Assembly: GCA_036250225.1 (NCBI GenBank)
Contig: JAPZLL010000006.1
Span: 62,001-126,000 of the forward strand
DNA from: Cercophora sp. LCS_1
Taxonomy: Eukaryota > Ascomycota > Sordariomycetes > Sordariales > Lasiosphaeriaceae
Length of the DNA: 64,000 bases
Direction of reading: 5' to 3'
Both the position numbers and the translations under genes were made by a program. The notes below the pieces were generated by a model that saw only the letters and a list, made by a program, of their open reading frames with translations, did no database searches and had not been told where the DNA came from. Shown piece after piece: positions 43,333 to 55,185 of the stretch (the stretch's first letter is position 1; each line of letters begins with the position of its first letter).

Positions 43333-45099
43333 ATGGAAGCCACGGGTAGACAGCGGCATTGCTGGGAGTGCCTCCGAAGATGCCTTGTCTGCGACGGCAC
43401 TCAGCCTTCATGTAAAAGGTAAGTGGCGGGACTACTTGACCTCATAACCACAAGTCATGTCCCTTGAATGGGACCGCGGATTTTCAATACCGTCCTGCTC
43501 GCGACTTGAGACTCAAAGCGGGAAACGGCTGTTAACGCCCAGCATAGATGCTCCAGGGCCGACACTGCTTGCCCCGGCTACACTGGTCCAAAGCCTGTGC
43601 GGCTGAAATGGCTTCCACCCGGGAAGATTCTCTCCCGCCCCAGGAAGGGACAACAGTCGTCCCTAAGCATTAGTCATGGCCACCAAGCGGCAAATTCGCC
43701 GCCCACTGTGTCGGCTCTTCCACAGTTCAAGTTGGGGTCAGAATTTGATGTTTTCTTTGAAGCAATTCGGTATTGTGCGTGGGTTGCCACCCCAGAAAAT
43801 CCCCTGGTGCTGACTCCCCCTCAGACAACACATGCATCCACGAGGACCTCATCCCCATCCATCAGCTTGGACACAACCCCCACATCTACCGTATTTCTCC
43901 TGACCACGTCCAAAAAGCCCCCTCGCAACCCGAATACGTAGGGCTTGGCGTGCTCTGCATGACCCTCAGCCATCGCATCAGCCGTATCAGGACGCAGGGC
44001 GACTCCAAGGCCCTCGTGCAAAAATTCTATCATTACCGTGGTAATGCCATTCGCTCGCTCTCACAGGCGATTGATACCACAGATAGGCGCTTTGATGACG
44101 CCGTTCTTGCCGGCATCCTCTTGCTTCTACTTGTTGATGTAAGGCTGGGCATTTGGACGCACATGTTTCGTCTAACTGATGCTAGCTAGGTTCAGCAGGG
44201 GACATCGTCCACCTGGCGTTACCATCTCGATGCCATACACAAGGTCGTAGAAGCTCGTGGGGGTCTTCCAAGGTTGGATGCGTCATGGGGCTTGCAACCA
44301 CTTCTCCGAAGCTTTGTGATGTAAGTCACACGCCTCTTCCGTTGAGATAATGGCATAGGACTGACTAGCACAACCAAGGTTTTCGGTCATCGGGAATACG
44401 ACGTGCCCAGTTCCCCGGATAACTATGGCAGAATGGCACCTGCACAAGATCCACTACATCACCGAGCAGCAGTCCCAAGGGCCGACGCCCTTCCAGTTGT
44501 GCCCCCCGGTTCTCTTTGGTGAGATCATTGCCATCAATGCGATCCGAACACGGACTTCTGTTAAAAGCTACGGTACCATTCGGGAAGCATACGAGATCCT
44601 CGAACGGATCCACGAATTCTCGCCGGCGTTATGGGCCAAGTCGAAGCCGATTGGACGCGAGCATTGGGAACTGGCGGGACAGGTGTACCAAGCAGCAGTC
44701 GCTCTGTACTGCATCCTGTCCTCGCAAAGCGCCTTCATCCTCCCACACGATGCGATGCTTCCCGCATATCGCGCGGGACACGCCCAAAGTCTTCACATGT
44801 TGCTTACAGATGCCCTGTCAAACCCTAGAATCAAGAGGTTCATGTTATGGCCGCTCGTCGTTCTCGGTGTGGAGGCCGCCAACATGGAACCGGCCGTCCG
44901 GGTATGCGTTGCGGGTCGCTTGGCGGACCTGAGTCACCATGTCGGGTCATACGCGCCAGTTGAGGCCAAGCTCGTCCTTGAGACTTTCTGGGCCTCGGGA
45001 GACACGGGTTGGGATTCCTGTTTCGACAAGCCCTACGCGTTTGTCACTCAATCTGCTGTTGACTTGACTGGAATTCCGCCAAGCTCAGGTCCTGTCTGA
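43333..45099 (+). CDS. Zn(II)2Cys6 fungal transcription factor
   Basis: Exons 43333-43418, 43548-43774, 43825-44138, 44190-44320, 44379-45099, 492 aa, phases consistent. The DNA-binding cluster spans the first intron: CWEC, then C-x6-C, KRC and ACPGY, giving C-x2-C-x6-C-x6-C-x2-C-x6-C. The rest has the helical middle-homology type region of fungal factors (FDVFFEAIRYY, FDDAVLAGILLLLLVD, WRYHLDAIHKVVEARGG). Likely nuclear. A target could be the divergent RTA1-like gene. The 129-bp first intron is longer than its neighbours, which hides the first exon from simple scans. Confidence 0.85.
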
Positions 45100-45255
45100 A
45101 GAGGTCGACCAGAGTGCAGGGGTTGCTGCAGCTAGGCAGACATGCACTGCTGCCTAGTGAAGCTGGCCCACACCACAGCACCATTTTAGTTCTTCAGCTG
45201 AATGCTCCATTTCTGATCAAGGCGTCGGCTTTGACATCACGGATACGCAGCTCTC

Positions 45256-46182
45256 ATGGATTTGTCACCTCGTCGGACCAGGCGCCAGAGAAAGGAACTC
45301 TCGGAAGCCCAGACCTTGCCCCATCCCGAAGATAAGGACAGGAACTCCGCAAGATACCCCGATGCGTCTGTCCCGGCGGCCCCGCCAGCTTCTCAATTCT
45401 TCTCGGCGGAGATTCTAACGCTCCCGGACCCCCTCCCAAGGTCATCAACGAATCTGTCCCGCGCCGATCACTCCCTCCTCCTTCACAAACAAGGGCTACT
45501 TCGAGCCTCCCCACCTCCCACGACACCAGCCGCCATTTCTGCTTCCCTGGTGTTTGCCCAAGCTGAAGCCGGCACTGCCGTGTGCATTCATTCCTCTGGA
45601 CTGATCCTCACTTGCTCTCACTGCATCGCCGAGACCCAGAAGGAACTCGACCTCAAAAAAGACCACCACCTTCTATTTGCGTCTGGAGTGGTTATCACAG
45701 CGAAATGCGTAGCCTGGGATGGAAAACGGGATCTGGCGCTTCTTCAGATCACAGCCGCACAAGGTCATCGGGTAGGTCAATCGTTTCCAGCTGTGGAGAT
45801 TGCAGAGACTGCTCCCAAAGTTGGCACCAAGCTACTTTGTGTTGGGCATCCAGGGAGCGAGGATCTGGAGTGTGAAGAGGCGGGCGTGGCAACCGGATAC
45901 GATGTCTTGCACGTCAGTCAGGGGTCTTTTCGTGGGTATGCGGACGGCCAGGATGTTCACGACAATGAAGAGATTGGGGCGTTGATGCACAATTGCTGGA
46001 CGTATTGGGGGCACAGTGGTGCGCCATTGGCGGAAGTGAAATCGGGCAAGCTGGTTGGGTTACACAGCTCTTGGGACGACCAGACGGGCATGAGGAGGGG
46101 AGTCGGGGCGGAAGCAGTGCAGGCCTTCCTACACTCGACACCAATTGTACCGCGAGGCTTGCTGGGCGGAATCCGGGGCTGA
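45256..46182 (+). CDS. Trypsin-like (HtrA/Trypsin_2-type) serine protease
   Basis: Single exon, 308 aa. After a polar N-terminal region of about 95 residues the protease core shows all three catalytic residues: His in ILTCSHCIAE, Asp in KRDLALLQI, Ser in WGHSGAPLAEV. GTAVCIHSSGLILTCSHC is typical of chymotrypsin-fold enzymes of this group. No signal peptide or PDZ domain, so probably intracellular. It lies 146 bp upstream of the HeLo-NACHT gene on the same strand. Trypsin-like domains are among the effector domains of fungal NLR-type systems, so a functional link is plausible but unproven. Confidence 0.82.
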   Translation: MDLSPRRTRRQRKELSEAQTLPHPEDKDRNSARYPDASVPAAPPASQFFSAEILTLPDPLPRSSTNLSRADHSLLLHKQGLLRASPPPTTPAAISASLVFAQAEAGTAVCIHSSGLILTCSHCIAETQKELDLKKDHHLLFASGVVITAKCVAWDGKRDLALLQITAAQGHRVGQSFPAVEIAETAPKVGTKLLCVGHPGSEDLECEEAGVATGYDVLHVSQGSFRGYADGQDVHDNEEIGALMHNCWTYWGHSGAPLAEVKSGKLVGLHSSWDDQTGMRRGVGAEAVQAFLHSTPIVPRGLLGGIRG

Positions 46183-46328
46183 CTGGGTGCGGGGTTTATG
46201 CTTGGGGGCAGCGTTGGGCCGCGGGTGTTGCCTTAAGTATCTCCAATTGTCCGAACCAATGCAATGTTCAGTTAATGTTCAATCCCGGTGCTATCTACTC
46301 GCGTCAAAACCGAAACCGATAATCGACA

Positions 46329-48949
46329 ATGGCGGAGGTCGCGGGTCTCGCTGTTGGGGCCCTGGCCCTGGTTGGCGTTCTCAAGGACTGCGTCGATCTT
46401 TTCTCGTACATCTCGGCAGCTCGGTCGATGGAGAAGGACTGTGCGCTTCAGTTTGCAAAGCTCGATCTATCCTCCTTCAATGGGCCGAGACGACTGGACT
46501 CGTCTCCGAAAACAGCCGACACGACCCCCGCCTGGAGGACCTGAACAGGAGGGCCGCCGTTGCTCTGGCACTGGGCAAGATCAAAATGCTGCTTAGCGAG
46601 GAAGATAAGCTTCGAGAAAGATACGGGCTTCAATCTTTCCAGCCAAGCGGTGCGCCAGGCGACGGAAAGCAACCCCACGATAATCCCACAAATGCGGTCG
46701 GCAGTGGTCCTATGACGAAGAAATTCAACGACAGACCCGCCGTCCTCGCTTTACGATTTAAAAGGAAGCCCGTAGCCAGACTAGGATGGGTCATCGGGGA
46801 CAACAAGAAATTCGATACCTTAATCCAGGACTTGTCGTATTTCATCCGAAAGCTCGACAAACTCCCCCTCTCAGCCAGTGCAGCAGTCGTGCATGCCGGA
46901 GATGGAGCATGCCGTCGAGCTCGTACCGAATATCAGCTCTCTGAATCTTCTTTCCTAGGCCTCGGCGGAACACGAACCAGCAGTAAGCCCGATGATCAAC
47001 TCTGTCTTGGACAAACGCTGCACTGAAACGATCATGCAGCGCCTTTGGTTTCGCAAAATGGATGATCGGCTGAATCTAGTGCACGAAGCCCACGCGCAGA
47101 CCATGCGCTGGGCTCTAGAACCAGTGGAGGCCGATGACGAAGTCGGATGGGACGATCTGAACGCCTGGCTTTGCTCTGGCTCCGGTCTTTACTGGGTATC
47201 TGGAAAAGTCGGAAGTGGAAAGTCGACGCTAATGAAACACATTTGCCAGAGCCCAAGGACCTTGTCTTTGCTGCGTCAGTGGGCTGGAACGGACCAACGC
47301 CAAAACAACAATACACCGGTGCTCGGCTCTTTCTTTCCTTCTTTAGGCGTTGGGGACAGACGAGCAGAAGTCCCACGAGGGCTTATCCAGAGCGATTCTG
47401 TTTCGGATATTTGTGAGCGACAAGACGCTGATCAAGCAGTTGCTGCCCAATATGTGGAAAGAGGTCATGATCCTGGATCAGTCCCAGCAACCCGAGCTAC
47501 CATCGCTTAGCGAGATTCGGCATGCACTCAGAGAGCTGAGGGAAGTGATGGCTGCGAGACGGACGGCCTTTTTCTGCTTCGTTATTGACGGGCTGGACGA
47601 ATACTCGGGCGATCCAGAGAACGGGATTGCTTTCGTAAACGACCTTGCGGCATGCGCAAACATCAAAGTTATCGTTTCGAGTCGACCCATACCCGCTTGT
47701 GTGGCGGCATTCTCATCGAGACCGAGGCTGCAATTGCAGGACCTTACTCACGGAGACATCACCGCGTACGTTGAAGACACGCTCAGCTCAAACGAGTACT
47801 TTGAGAGTTTGCTTCAATCAGATCACGTCTCGACTCAAACGGCTGCTAAGGCAATTACGTCGGAGATCGTAACCAAAGCCAGCGGCGTGTTTCTTTGGGT
47901 CATCCTTGCTTGTCGATCCATTCTCACTGGGTGTGCGGCATTTGACCATGCGGCCGAGCTTCAGGCGAGGCTAGACGTCCTACCTCCCGAACTCGAGGAT
48001 CTTTTCCAGCACATGCTGGGTAAAATTGCGCCTCAGTATCAACCCCAGGCCGCCAAGCTGCTACGAATCTTATACCAGAATATCATAACCCCGGGACACA
48101 CACCTGTTTACACCTTGAGTCTCGCAATGCTGGACGATGCAAATTTCAACCACGAAGATATGGACATCAGGCCGCTAAAGGCGAAGCAGTTGGACTTGGC
48201 GCAAAGGCGCACCAAATGTTTAGTTATGGAGGGTCGACTTCGAAGTCGTTGCTGCGGGCTGCTTGAGGTTATCCTCAAGTCTGCCGGTTGCCTCTGCGGC
48301 TTTCACGACGAGAAGCACGATTTGTTCGTAGACTCCCATGTGGCCTTCATTCACCGGACGGTGTTCGAATTTCTCAGCCAGCCAGGAATTTGGGACTTAT
48401 CGTGTCTTCGGATTCAAGACCCTGACTTTGATGCCATTCCAATCCCGGCAGCTACTCATCTCCAGACCATATGCTTTGCATCAAGATGGCGCGACGAAGA
48501 CTTCGATTTTTGCTCGCAACTGCTATTCTGTGCGGCTGAGCTGGATAAAACGCTTCCTTCCCTCGGGCGAGACTTCATTCTGCGTCTCCACGAGACTATC
48601 CGCGCTATTGCGTCTAATAGTTACGAGTCCAGACCTGGAACGTTACCCTCCGACTTCCCCGAAATGGGTCGCTGGCTATCACTATCCGGCGGCCGGCGGC
48701 CTGTTCTGCTACCTCGTCACTCTTAAGTTGGGCATGGTGAACACGTTTCGAGCAAATACTATCTCTGCACAGAGTCAAACAAATCACTACGTCATAAGTT
48801 TGACGACCCTGGTTTCGCCCCTGACACCAGATTCGTTATTCGAGGGCTATTTGCAGGTGGGGCTGACCCAAACGAGCAATTGATGAATGAGGGGGGGACT
48901 TGGGAGAAGCCGTTGTTGTGGGCACCGTTTGTGCATTTTGGGGTGTAGG
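46329..48949 (+). pseudogene. HeLo - NACHT NLR, frameshifted
   Basis: Starts MAEVAGLAVGALALVGVLKD, a HeLo (HET-S-type membrane-pore) domain. The frame changes at AAAGCTCGA (46457-46465) and HeLo-like sequence continues (LLQWAETTGLV, LVQDLSYF-like helix) in the next frame. An intron ending CCTAG at 46958 would lead to VLDKRCTETIMQRLWF, then NACHT: DLNAWLCSGSGLYWVSGK with GKVGSGKS, and after another frame change near 47321-47350, KSHEGLSRAILF, FCFVIDGLDEYSGD (Walker B) and KVIVSSRP. The tail runs to about 48949 after a further frame change (GADPNEQL). HeLo-NACHT proteins induce cell death on non-self recognition. At least three frame changes without intron signals make a pseudogene most likely; sequencing errors are the alternative. 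Confidence 0.75.
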
Positions 48950-49085
48950 GTTGTTGTTTTTTTTGGCACTCGAAGATCAGCTTAAGAGAACTACATCGAG
49001 ACAACCGTGTTGGGCTCTAAGGAAACAAACTACCTGAGATTAATCCCCATGCCTAGCCATGGCTGCGCTCGACACTCGAATCCTC

Positions 49086-50742
49086 TCAAGGCCCTTGCAT
49101 ACTCGCGTCTTCCGTGATGTGGACCATCATATCGCTGACGTATGGCATGAGGTAGTCCGCCACACGCCAGGCATGGACCGGGTTCGTGACTTGGAAATCG
49201 AACCGCCGCATCAGCTGTCCAAAACATTAGCGATCTCGAGCAAAGCTGGCAAAAAGTCAGACTCACCTCGAATGTCACCTTGTTCAGCTCAAAGAGCGCC
49301 ACCGTCTTGCCCGAGCACATCCACCTGCCCCCGCCAAAGACAATGTCGAGAGCGCGGAGGCGTTTTGCGCGGGTCTCATCATCGCACTCCGGGGCGAGGA
49401 AGCGCTCGGGGCGGAAGACGTGGACGTCGGGGCCAAAGAGGGCCCTGTTGCGCGTCAGGGCGAGCGAGTTGTGGCCGACGGCCACGCCGGCGGGCAAGAA
49501 GACGCCGGCGATGGTAGTGCCGCCTCGGGGCACGGCCTTGTAGTGGCCGACGCTGACGGGGCAGCAAATGCGGAAGCCTTCCCAGATGACGGCCTGCAGG
49601 TACGGCAGCCGCAGCGCCTGGTCGTACGTGATGGGCGCGTCGGCGGCCACGGCGCCCCGCGCGAGCGCGTCGCGGATCTCAGCCTTGAGCTGCCCGTACA
49701 CCCGCGGCGACGTCGCGAGGTGCATGAGCGTGGCCGAGAGCGCCGTCGCCGTGGTCTCGGACCCGGCAAAGATTTGCAGGTTGGCCTCGCCCTCGACGTC
49801 GCCCTGCGACAGTCCGTTGCGGATAAAGCCGCCAATCATGTCGTTCCACTTGGTCGTCTTGCCGTCCCGGAAGCGTTCACTGACAAGGTCGTGGATGACG
49901 CTGCGGGACGACATTTTTTTTAGCACTCCTCCCTTTTAAACATGCAAAATAGTTGGGAATAAATACCCCATAATCTTGCCGGCCCCGCTGCTGTCTGTCT
50001 CGCGCGGCCCGAGGCAGCGCAGCCCCAGAGGCGAATAGATAATGTTGCGCAGCAGCGGCGTCTCTATGATGACGCTGTTCATCTTGACCGTCGCCTCGAC
50101 CTGGCCGACGAAACCGTAGACGTCGGTGCCGTCGTCGAGATGGCCAAAGGCCTTTCCGTAGCCCAGGCGCGTGATGACGTCGACGGTGAACAGACGCAGC
50201 AGGAATGAGACGTCCACAGACGTCGACAGGTGCTTGCGGCGGATCAGGGCGGCAAGACTCTCAATGACGGAATCGATGGCGGGTTCAAACTCGGCGCCAA
50301 CCTCGCGGCCGCTGTAGCCGCTGGCTGTCTTAGCCTTGGCTCGGTCGTGCAGGTCGTTGTCGATGATGCACCCAATATTTTCGTAGGCGTAGTGGAAGCG
50401 GGCGCCGCGGTACCAGTCGTGGCGCTGCCACGTCGACCGCGCCGCGCTGATCTGCCGCAGCACCTCGGGGTCGTCGGTCACCACGTACGAGGGTGTGATG
50501 CGCACCAGCGGGCCCCCGTCGGCGTACCGCTCGTGGATGCCCTCGTACGCCGCCTTGCACCGCCCTGTGAGCAAGTTGTACAGGTGCGGCAGGTATGAGA
50601 AGCGCGCAAAGAACGGGCCCGGGACGTGCCGCAGCGGGTACCACACCACCACCGAAGACACAACATACCACGCAACGAACAGGGCCCCGCCCCACGCGAG
50701 GGCCGGCCATGTCGTAAGATCCGCGGCACTAGCCGTCAGCAT
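49086..50742 (-). CDS. Cytochrome P450, ABA1/pisatin-demethylase-like, with one frameshift
   Basis: Segments 50742-49967, about 49928-49267, 49214-49086. A TM anchor is followed by WYPLRHVPGPFFARFSYLP, close to the ABA1-type N-terminus; GYSGREVGAEFEPAID is shared in pattern with the P450 at 3-5 kb. The I-helix is AGSETTATALS, ExxR is EGFR, PERF follows, and the heme loop is FGGGRWMCSG. Exon 1 ends in phase 2 (GTATTT donor), but no acceptor restores the downstream frame: the A8 run at 49914-49921 has one base too many. With seven As, an exon starting after GGGAG would be in frame. Either a single-base loss-of-function or an assembly error. The last exon (LMRRFDFQV...) is short and typical. The MFS gene lies upstream on the same strand. 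Confidence 0.75.
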
Positions 50743-51228
50743 GGTCTTGGTTGGCGGGATTGTGTCAGAGTGCAGCGGGTGGATCTCGTCGAACAATGCC
50801 AGGTAGCTAGGACACGATGGCAGAGCAGCTACCCACGAGGAGAAGTAATGAGGGATTTAAGAGGGGGGAGGAAAGGGATCTTGAATCAGATAAGAGGTGA
50901 GGTCTGGTCAGTTTCCCTTTGTAGCTACCTGCGGTGCGGGGTACATAACTGGCATGCGTCGACACTGCCTGCTAATTAATTGGACCGAGGTGTTGCCCGT
51001 TGCTGGAGGTACATCTGTTTCCTGCGACGAATCTGGCAGGGTTTTGAGATACACGATGCCACTACACAAGACTCTGATAGATATTTTTCATTGTTATCTC
51101 CCACCGGCGGACGACCAACGCCAACCATGTCATGGAGTAGGAGAGGACGATCGCCCCAGCCATTCATCCTCCCATTTCCTAGGATCGGTTATAGGCGTCA
51201 TCGGAACCCCACCCTAACGGGACCACGA
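50743..51228. other. Intergenic, nothing coding seen
   Basis: Putative promoter of the P450 and 3' flank of the transporter gene. No supported feature. Confidence 0.5.
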
Positions 51229-53038
51229 TCACTCTTTCCGTTCTTCGACAATCTCGTCAACAGCACGCTTCTCATCTCCGTCCTCGTGCAACCTAGCCTG
51301 ACGGTCTCTCATTTCTTTTCGCGCCTCATCCATGATGTTAGCCTTGGTCGTCTTGAACTTCCACGCCGGCACACGCCGCTCAAACAGCTCGTCAATCTCT
51401 TCGAGGGTGCGCCCCTTCAGTTCCGGCAAGAAGAAGAAGAAAAAAATGCCGCACACGGCATTCGATCCGGCCCATATATAGCCGTACTTTGCACCCTATC
51501 CAGCGCGTCAGAACGTTACCAGAAGAATTAGCAGCGAAAAGACAGCTCACCCAGTTGAGGTTCTCAGGATTGATGAAATAAGGCGAGCAGAAACCTGCCA
51601 ACCATGCCAGGAAGTAGCCCAAACTAATGGCCGACCCAACCGTCCACGAGCGCAACCGGGTGCTTACAAGCTCAGTGGTGATGGGATAGCTAGCGACCCC
51701 AACCAAAGCGTTGTAGAAGAAGAAGAACAGGCTGGTGAAGGCAATGACGCTATTTCGAGCAGTGGCAGTACCGGCAGCCGTCGTGGCGGCCAAGGCCATG
51801 GCGAGGAGGCAGAGACCCTGGAAGACGGCCCCGAGCATCATAATGGTGCGACGGCCGAACACGTGGCGCATCATGTACATGCCGACACCGACACCGATGA
51901 AGCCGATGCAGGTCTTCATGATCGAATACTTGAAGGCGTCCTCGATGTTAACCCCCGACACGATCATGAAGTACGTAGTGTAGCTGATGAGGAACCACGA
52001 GCCCGAGGCTGTCTGGTTGGCGATGACGCAGTAGCTAAGCAGGGTCCGACGAAGATCGCTTCCTGTCAGCAGCAGATCAAGTCAGCACATGGGTAACTGC
52101 AAGGAATCAAGGAGCGGCAACAACCTCGGAACATATCAAACGGCCCTGTCGTCCGCGCTAATTTCTTCTCCTCCTCAATCCCCTTCACCATCTCCATCCA
52201 CTCGAGTTCCAGGTCGTCCTTCTCCATCGACTCCGCTCTGAGCGTGTTGAAAGACCTCCTTGCCTCGTCCTCTCTCCCCTTATTCACCAACCATCTCGGA
52301 CTCTCCGGCACGAAGAAAAGCCCCACCGCCAAGAAAGCCGGCACGATGAAGTTGATCCCCAATGGGATCTGGTACGACGCCTTGTCGAGCCGCTTCGAGG
52401 TGGCGTTATTCACCACCGCGCCAATGATGCTCCCAATGTTGACCCAGATGCTGAACAGCGCAACCATGACGGCCCTCAGATGGGCGGGGGCGGCTTCGGC
52501 ACAGTAGATGTTGCTGAACGTCACGAGGAAGCCATTGCCGACGCCCAGCACGATGCGACCGACGTACACGGCGGCTTTGCTGGTGGTGCCGATTTGGATC
52601 GCGGCGCCGATGGCAGTGAGGGCGCACGCTACCCACAGCGCTGGTTTGCGGCCCAGGAAGTGCGCGAAGAGACCGGCGAAAATGGAGGAGAGGAACGCGC
52701 CGAGAGTTAGGAAGGAGCCGATGAGCTGCTGGAATGTGCGCTGTTACTGTTATCAGCAGCGAGCCGGAATGATGGCGGGGCGTCAAGGAAGGTTACATGC
52801 ACGGAAGACGCACATCAATACCATATCCACCCGCCAGCGCAGGGTTGGGGTGTCCGAACACGACCAGGAAACCGGGCATCGCCTGGAGGCCAGCGAGAAC
52901 AGCCGAGTCGAGGCCGTATTGCATGTTGGCTATGGCCACGACGGCGCAAATGCAAAGACATTTTCGATTGGCCCAGAGAGATGTCTCCGGGAGGTGGGCG
53001 GCTACGCCGACGATATTCTTCGGTTTGGACTTGAACAT
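51229..53038 (-). CDS. MFS sugar transporter
   Basis: Exons 53038-52814, 52740-52125, 52062-51551, 51495-51229, 539 aa, all phases consistent. Sugar-porter signatures: GRKPALW after TM2, VGRIVLGVGNGFLVT, PESPRWLVNKGR at the end of the first half, and PELKGRTLEEIDELF at the C-terminus. Twelve hydrophobic segments are expected, and the central loop is charged (EEEKKLA). Closest in kind to fungal lactose/hexose permeases; the substrate cannot be read from sequence. It precedes the P450 on the same strand with a 486-bp gap. Confidence 0.9.
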
Positions 53039-55185
53039 TGTGCCGGCGACTGCAGTGTTTCAATGCCCTGAATCTCACACGTGGTTATGCTGGTTACGCC
53101 GGCGCACGCTGTCTTAAAGGTGAGCCCTCAGCTCCGCAGACCCCTGGTGGTGATCGGCTTCTTCTCCAAATCCGCACGGCAAGCGGGGTTGCGTCCGGGA
53201 ATATCATTCCGGGTTGCACAGCTTCCAATTCCTTGCGGGGACGGTCAGCTGCAGAGTCACAGCGGGCTGTCATAACATCCCCGCAGGATCCTTTGGACGT
53301 CGGTAGTTGATTTGGGCCCGTCTATGGCCGTGCTCCTGAGGCTAGTGTTGCGATGCAGGCTAAGAATACTAGTATGGTCTAGCCCAAACTCTGGTGTCGG
53401 GGAGCCCATGCGCGCCGAGCAAATCAGCGTCAGAGAGCAAGAAAACAACAACCACAACCGCACGATAGTGCTCTTCAACAGAGCCTTACCGGCTTCGGCA
53501 TTCATGCTAATGGGTATCAATACCCCGATTGCACATTCACTGCGGGACCGTAAAATATTGACGGGTTTCGGCAAATGTTAACACAGCCACGGCGCCGTGA
53601 ACTGCATCTACTTAGTTGGGTGTCTCTAAGTGCTGCAGAAGGCTCTTCAAAGGCTGCTGTCACCACCAATATCTTCCTGGCGAAGAGCCAAAGGAAGTGG
53701 AAGCCTCAAGCAGATTTTTAGAGCCCGCTGCGCCTTCTAGTGTTGTGGAAGGCTCGCCTGAGGGGACCGCCGCCACCGGCCTCCCCACCATCGGTGAGTA
53801 CAAAGAGGGGCAAGGGACTAGCCGGTTTATCGTTGGTGCTCTGGCTCTAGCACTTCTGGGGCCGATCAGCGCACTCGTCGGGGCTGTTTGGGAGCCAAGT
53901 GTGGGCCCTTTACTTCGGAAACCCAACACTGAGTTGAGTGTCCAGGAGGATAGTATGCTGAAGTCAGGTAGCAATGAGATACGGGTTCCGCCGGAGCCTC
54001 AGCGCACCTTCGCGGAAGAGGGTGTCACCGGTCTATAACAATTAGGAAAATTGGAACACAGGAAAGAGGAGCGGGATATTCAGTCAAATTCAATACAATA
54101 CTTGAATCTGCTGTACGTGAAGACTAACCATATACCACCCCCTCAACGGGGGTTGACACCTCCCCAGGCGAAAACGCGCATCTTCGCACACTCCCTTCCA
54201 CCCTTGATCCTGTGTTTATGTCTTCTTCCTGAGGTCGCTCTCGCGGAACTCGACGTCGACGAGGAAGATGCTCTGGGACGCCGCCCAGTGCAGACATCCG
54301 GACAAGATCATAAGGGGAAAGGCGCAGCGGTACACTTTTTGGTGGAAATGCACAGTATGTAGGAAGGCTTGAGGTTATCCTTGCAGGGCTGTTATCCGCC
54401 GCAGTAGCACAAAGAGTGGCAAACACAGCAGCCCTGTAGACGAGAAGCGCATGCATCCCGGCCGAGTGGTACCGCGGGCCGTCCTGGGCAGATACCTCAC
54501 TTGCTAATAACACCTAATCCATTATGTTCAGGGCCTCACAGGCAGCCCTGCGACCCTTGCGGTCTCGACGCGGCCTTCGGGCCAGTTCTTTCGTGACTGC
54601 ATGTTCAGGACCCCGCACTGTCCGGGAGTTAACGTGAAGTTGGCCCCCGTGTAGAGGTTGCGTCTTTGGTTGTGTTGTATGGGTTGAATGCCGCATCCCA
54701 CAAAAGCGACGGGCTCCCCTTGTTCGCTGCGACGGCCCTGGATTCGGACTGGCACGTCCATAGTGTCAAGTGCTGACACGCAGACACTAGCTGTTATTGA
54801 TAAGTCCGTGTTTAGAATAATCAGTTCTGTCTAGGGCTGTTGCTTGATCAAAGATTGGGCTCGACGCCTGCGCGCTGTTCGTGGGGAGTTGACAAATGGT
54901 GATAGCCCATTCCAACTCTGCTGGCGCCTGTTTGGATAGCTCACGTATACCAGCGGAACAGCTGAATGCCACTTGAATTGACGTCAGCGCTTCAGATGCT
55001 CTGGGATCCTGGACTTCCAGCACACGACTCCTCTCTTGTTGTCCCAACGCGCGGGTGGGTCAACTAGGCCTGACAACCAGCACCTTGCTGGCCCTTGGAC
55101 GAACTTTCTCCCCCGATGAGCAATCAGCGAGGATCAGCGCTAGGTATCCCACATGGTAAAGCGCATCCTGGTTCGCACTCGCTCT
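53039..55185. other. Intergenic, 2.1 kb, mostly unassigned
   Basis: Short fragments on both strands (for example minus 54528-54779 with VAFVGCGIQPIQ) look partly coding but do not assemble into a gene I can support. One candidate ORF is listed separately. Confidence 0.4.
53616..54038 (+). CDS. Possible small single-TM protein
   Basis: 140-codon frame starting at TTG, so any real start must be an ATG elsewhere or a spliced exon. It has one hydrophobic stretch (FIVGALALALLGPISALVGA) between polar Pro/Glu-rich parts, and a CCRRLFKGCC cysteine cluster near the N-terminus. No family recognised. Low confidence. Confidence 0.25.
   Translation: MGVSKCCRRLFKGCCHHQYLPGEEPKEVEASSRFLEPAAPSSVVEGSPEGTAATGLPTIGEYKEGQGTSRFIVGALALALLGPISALVGAVWEPSVGPLLRKPNTELSVQEDSMLKSGSNEIRVPPEPQRTFAEEGVTGL

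Noticed and set aside
45256..48949. Trypsin-like and HeLo-NACHT frames as one fused protein
   Set aside because: The protease ends with a stop at 46180-46182, and HeLo domains normally start the protein; HeLo has its own ATG at 46329.
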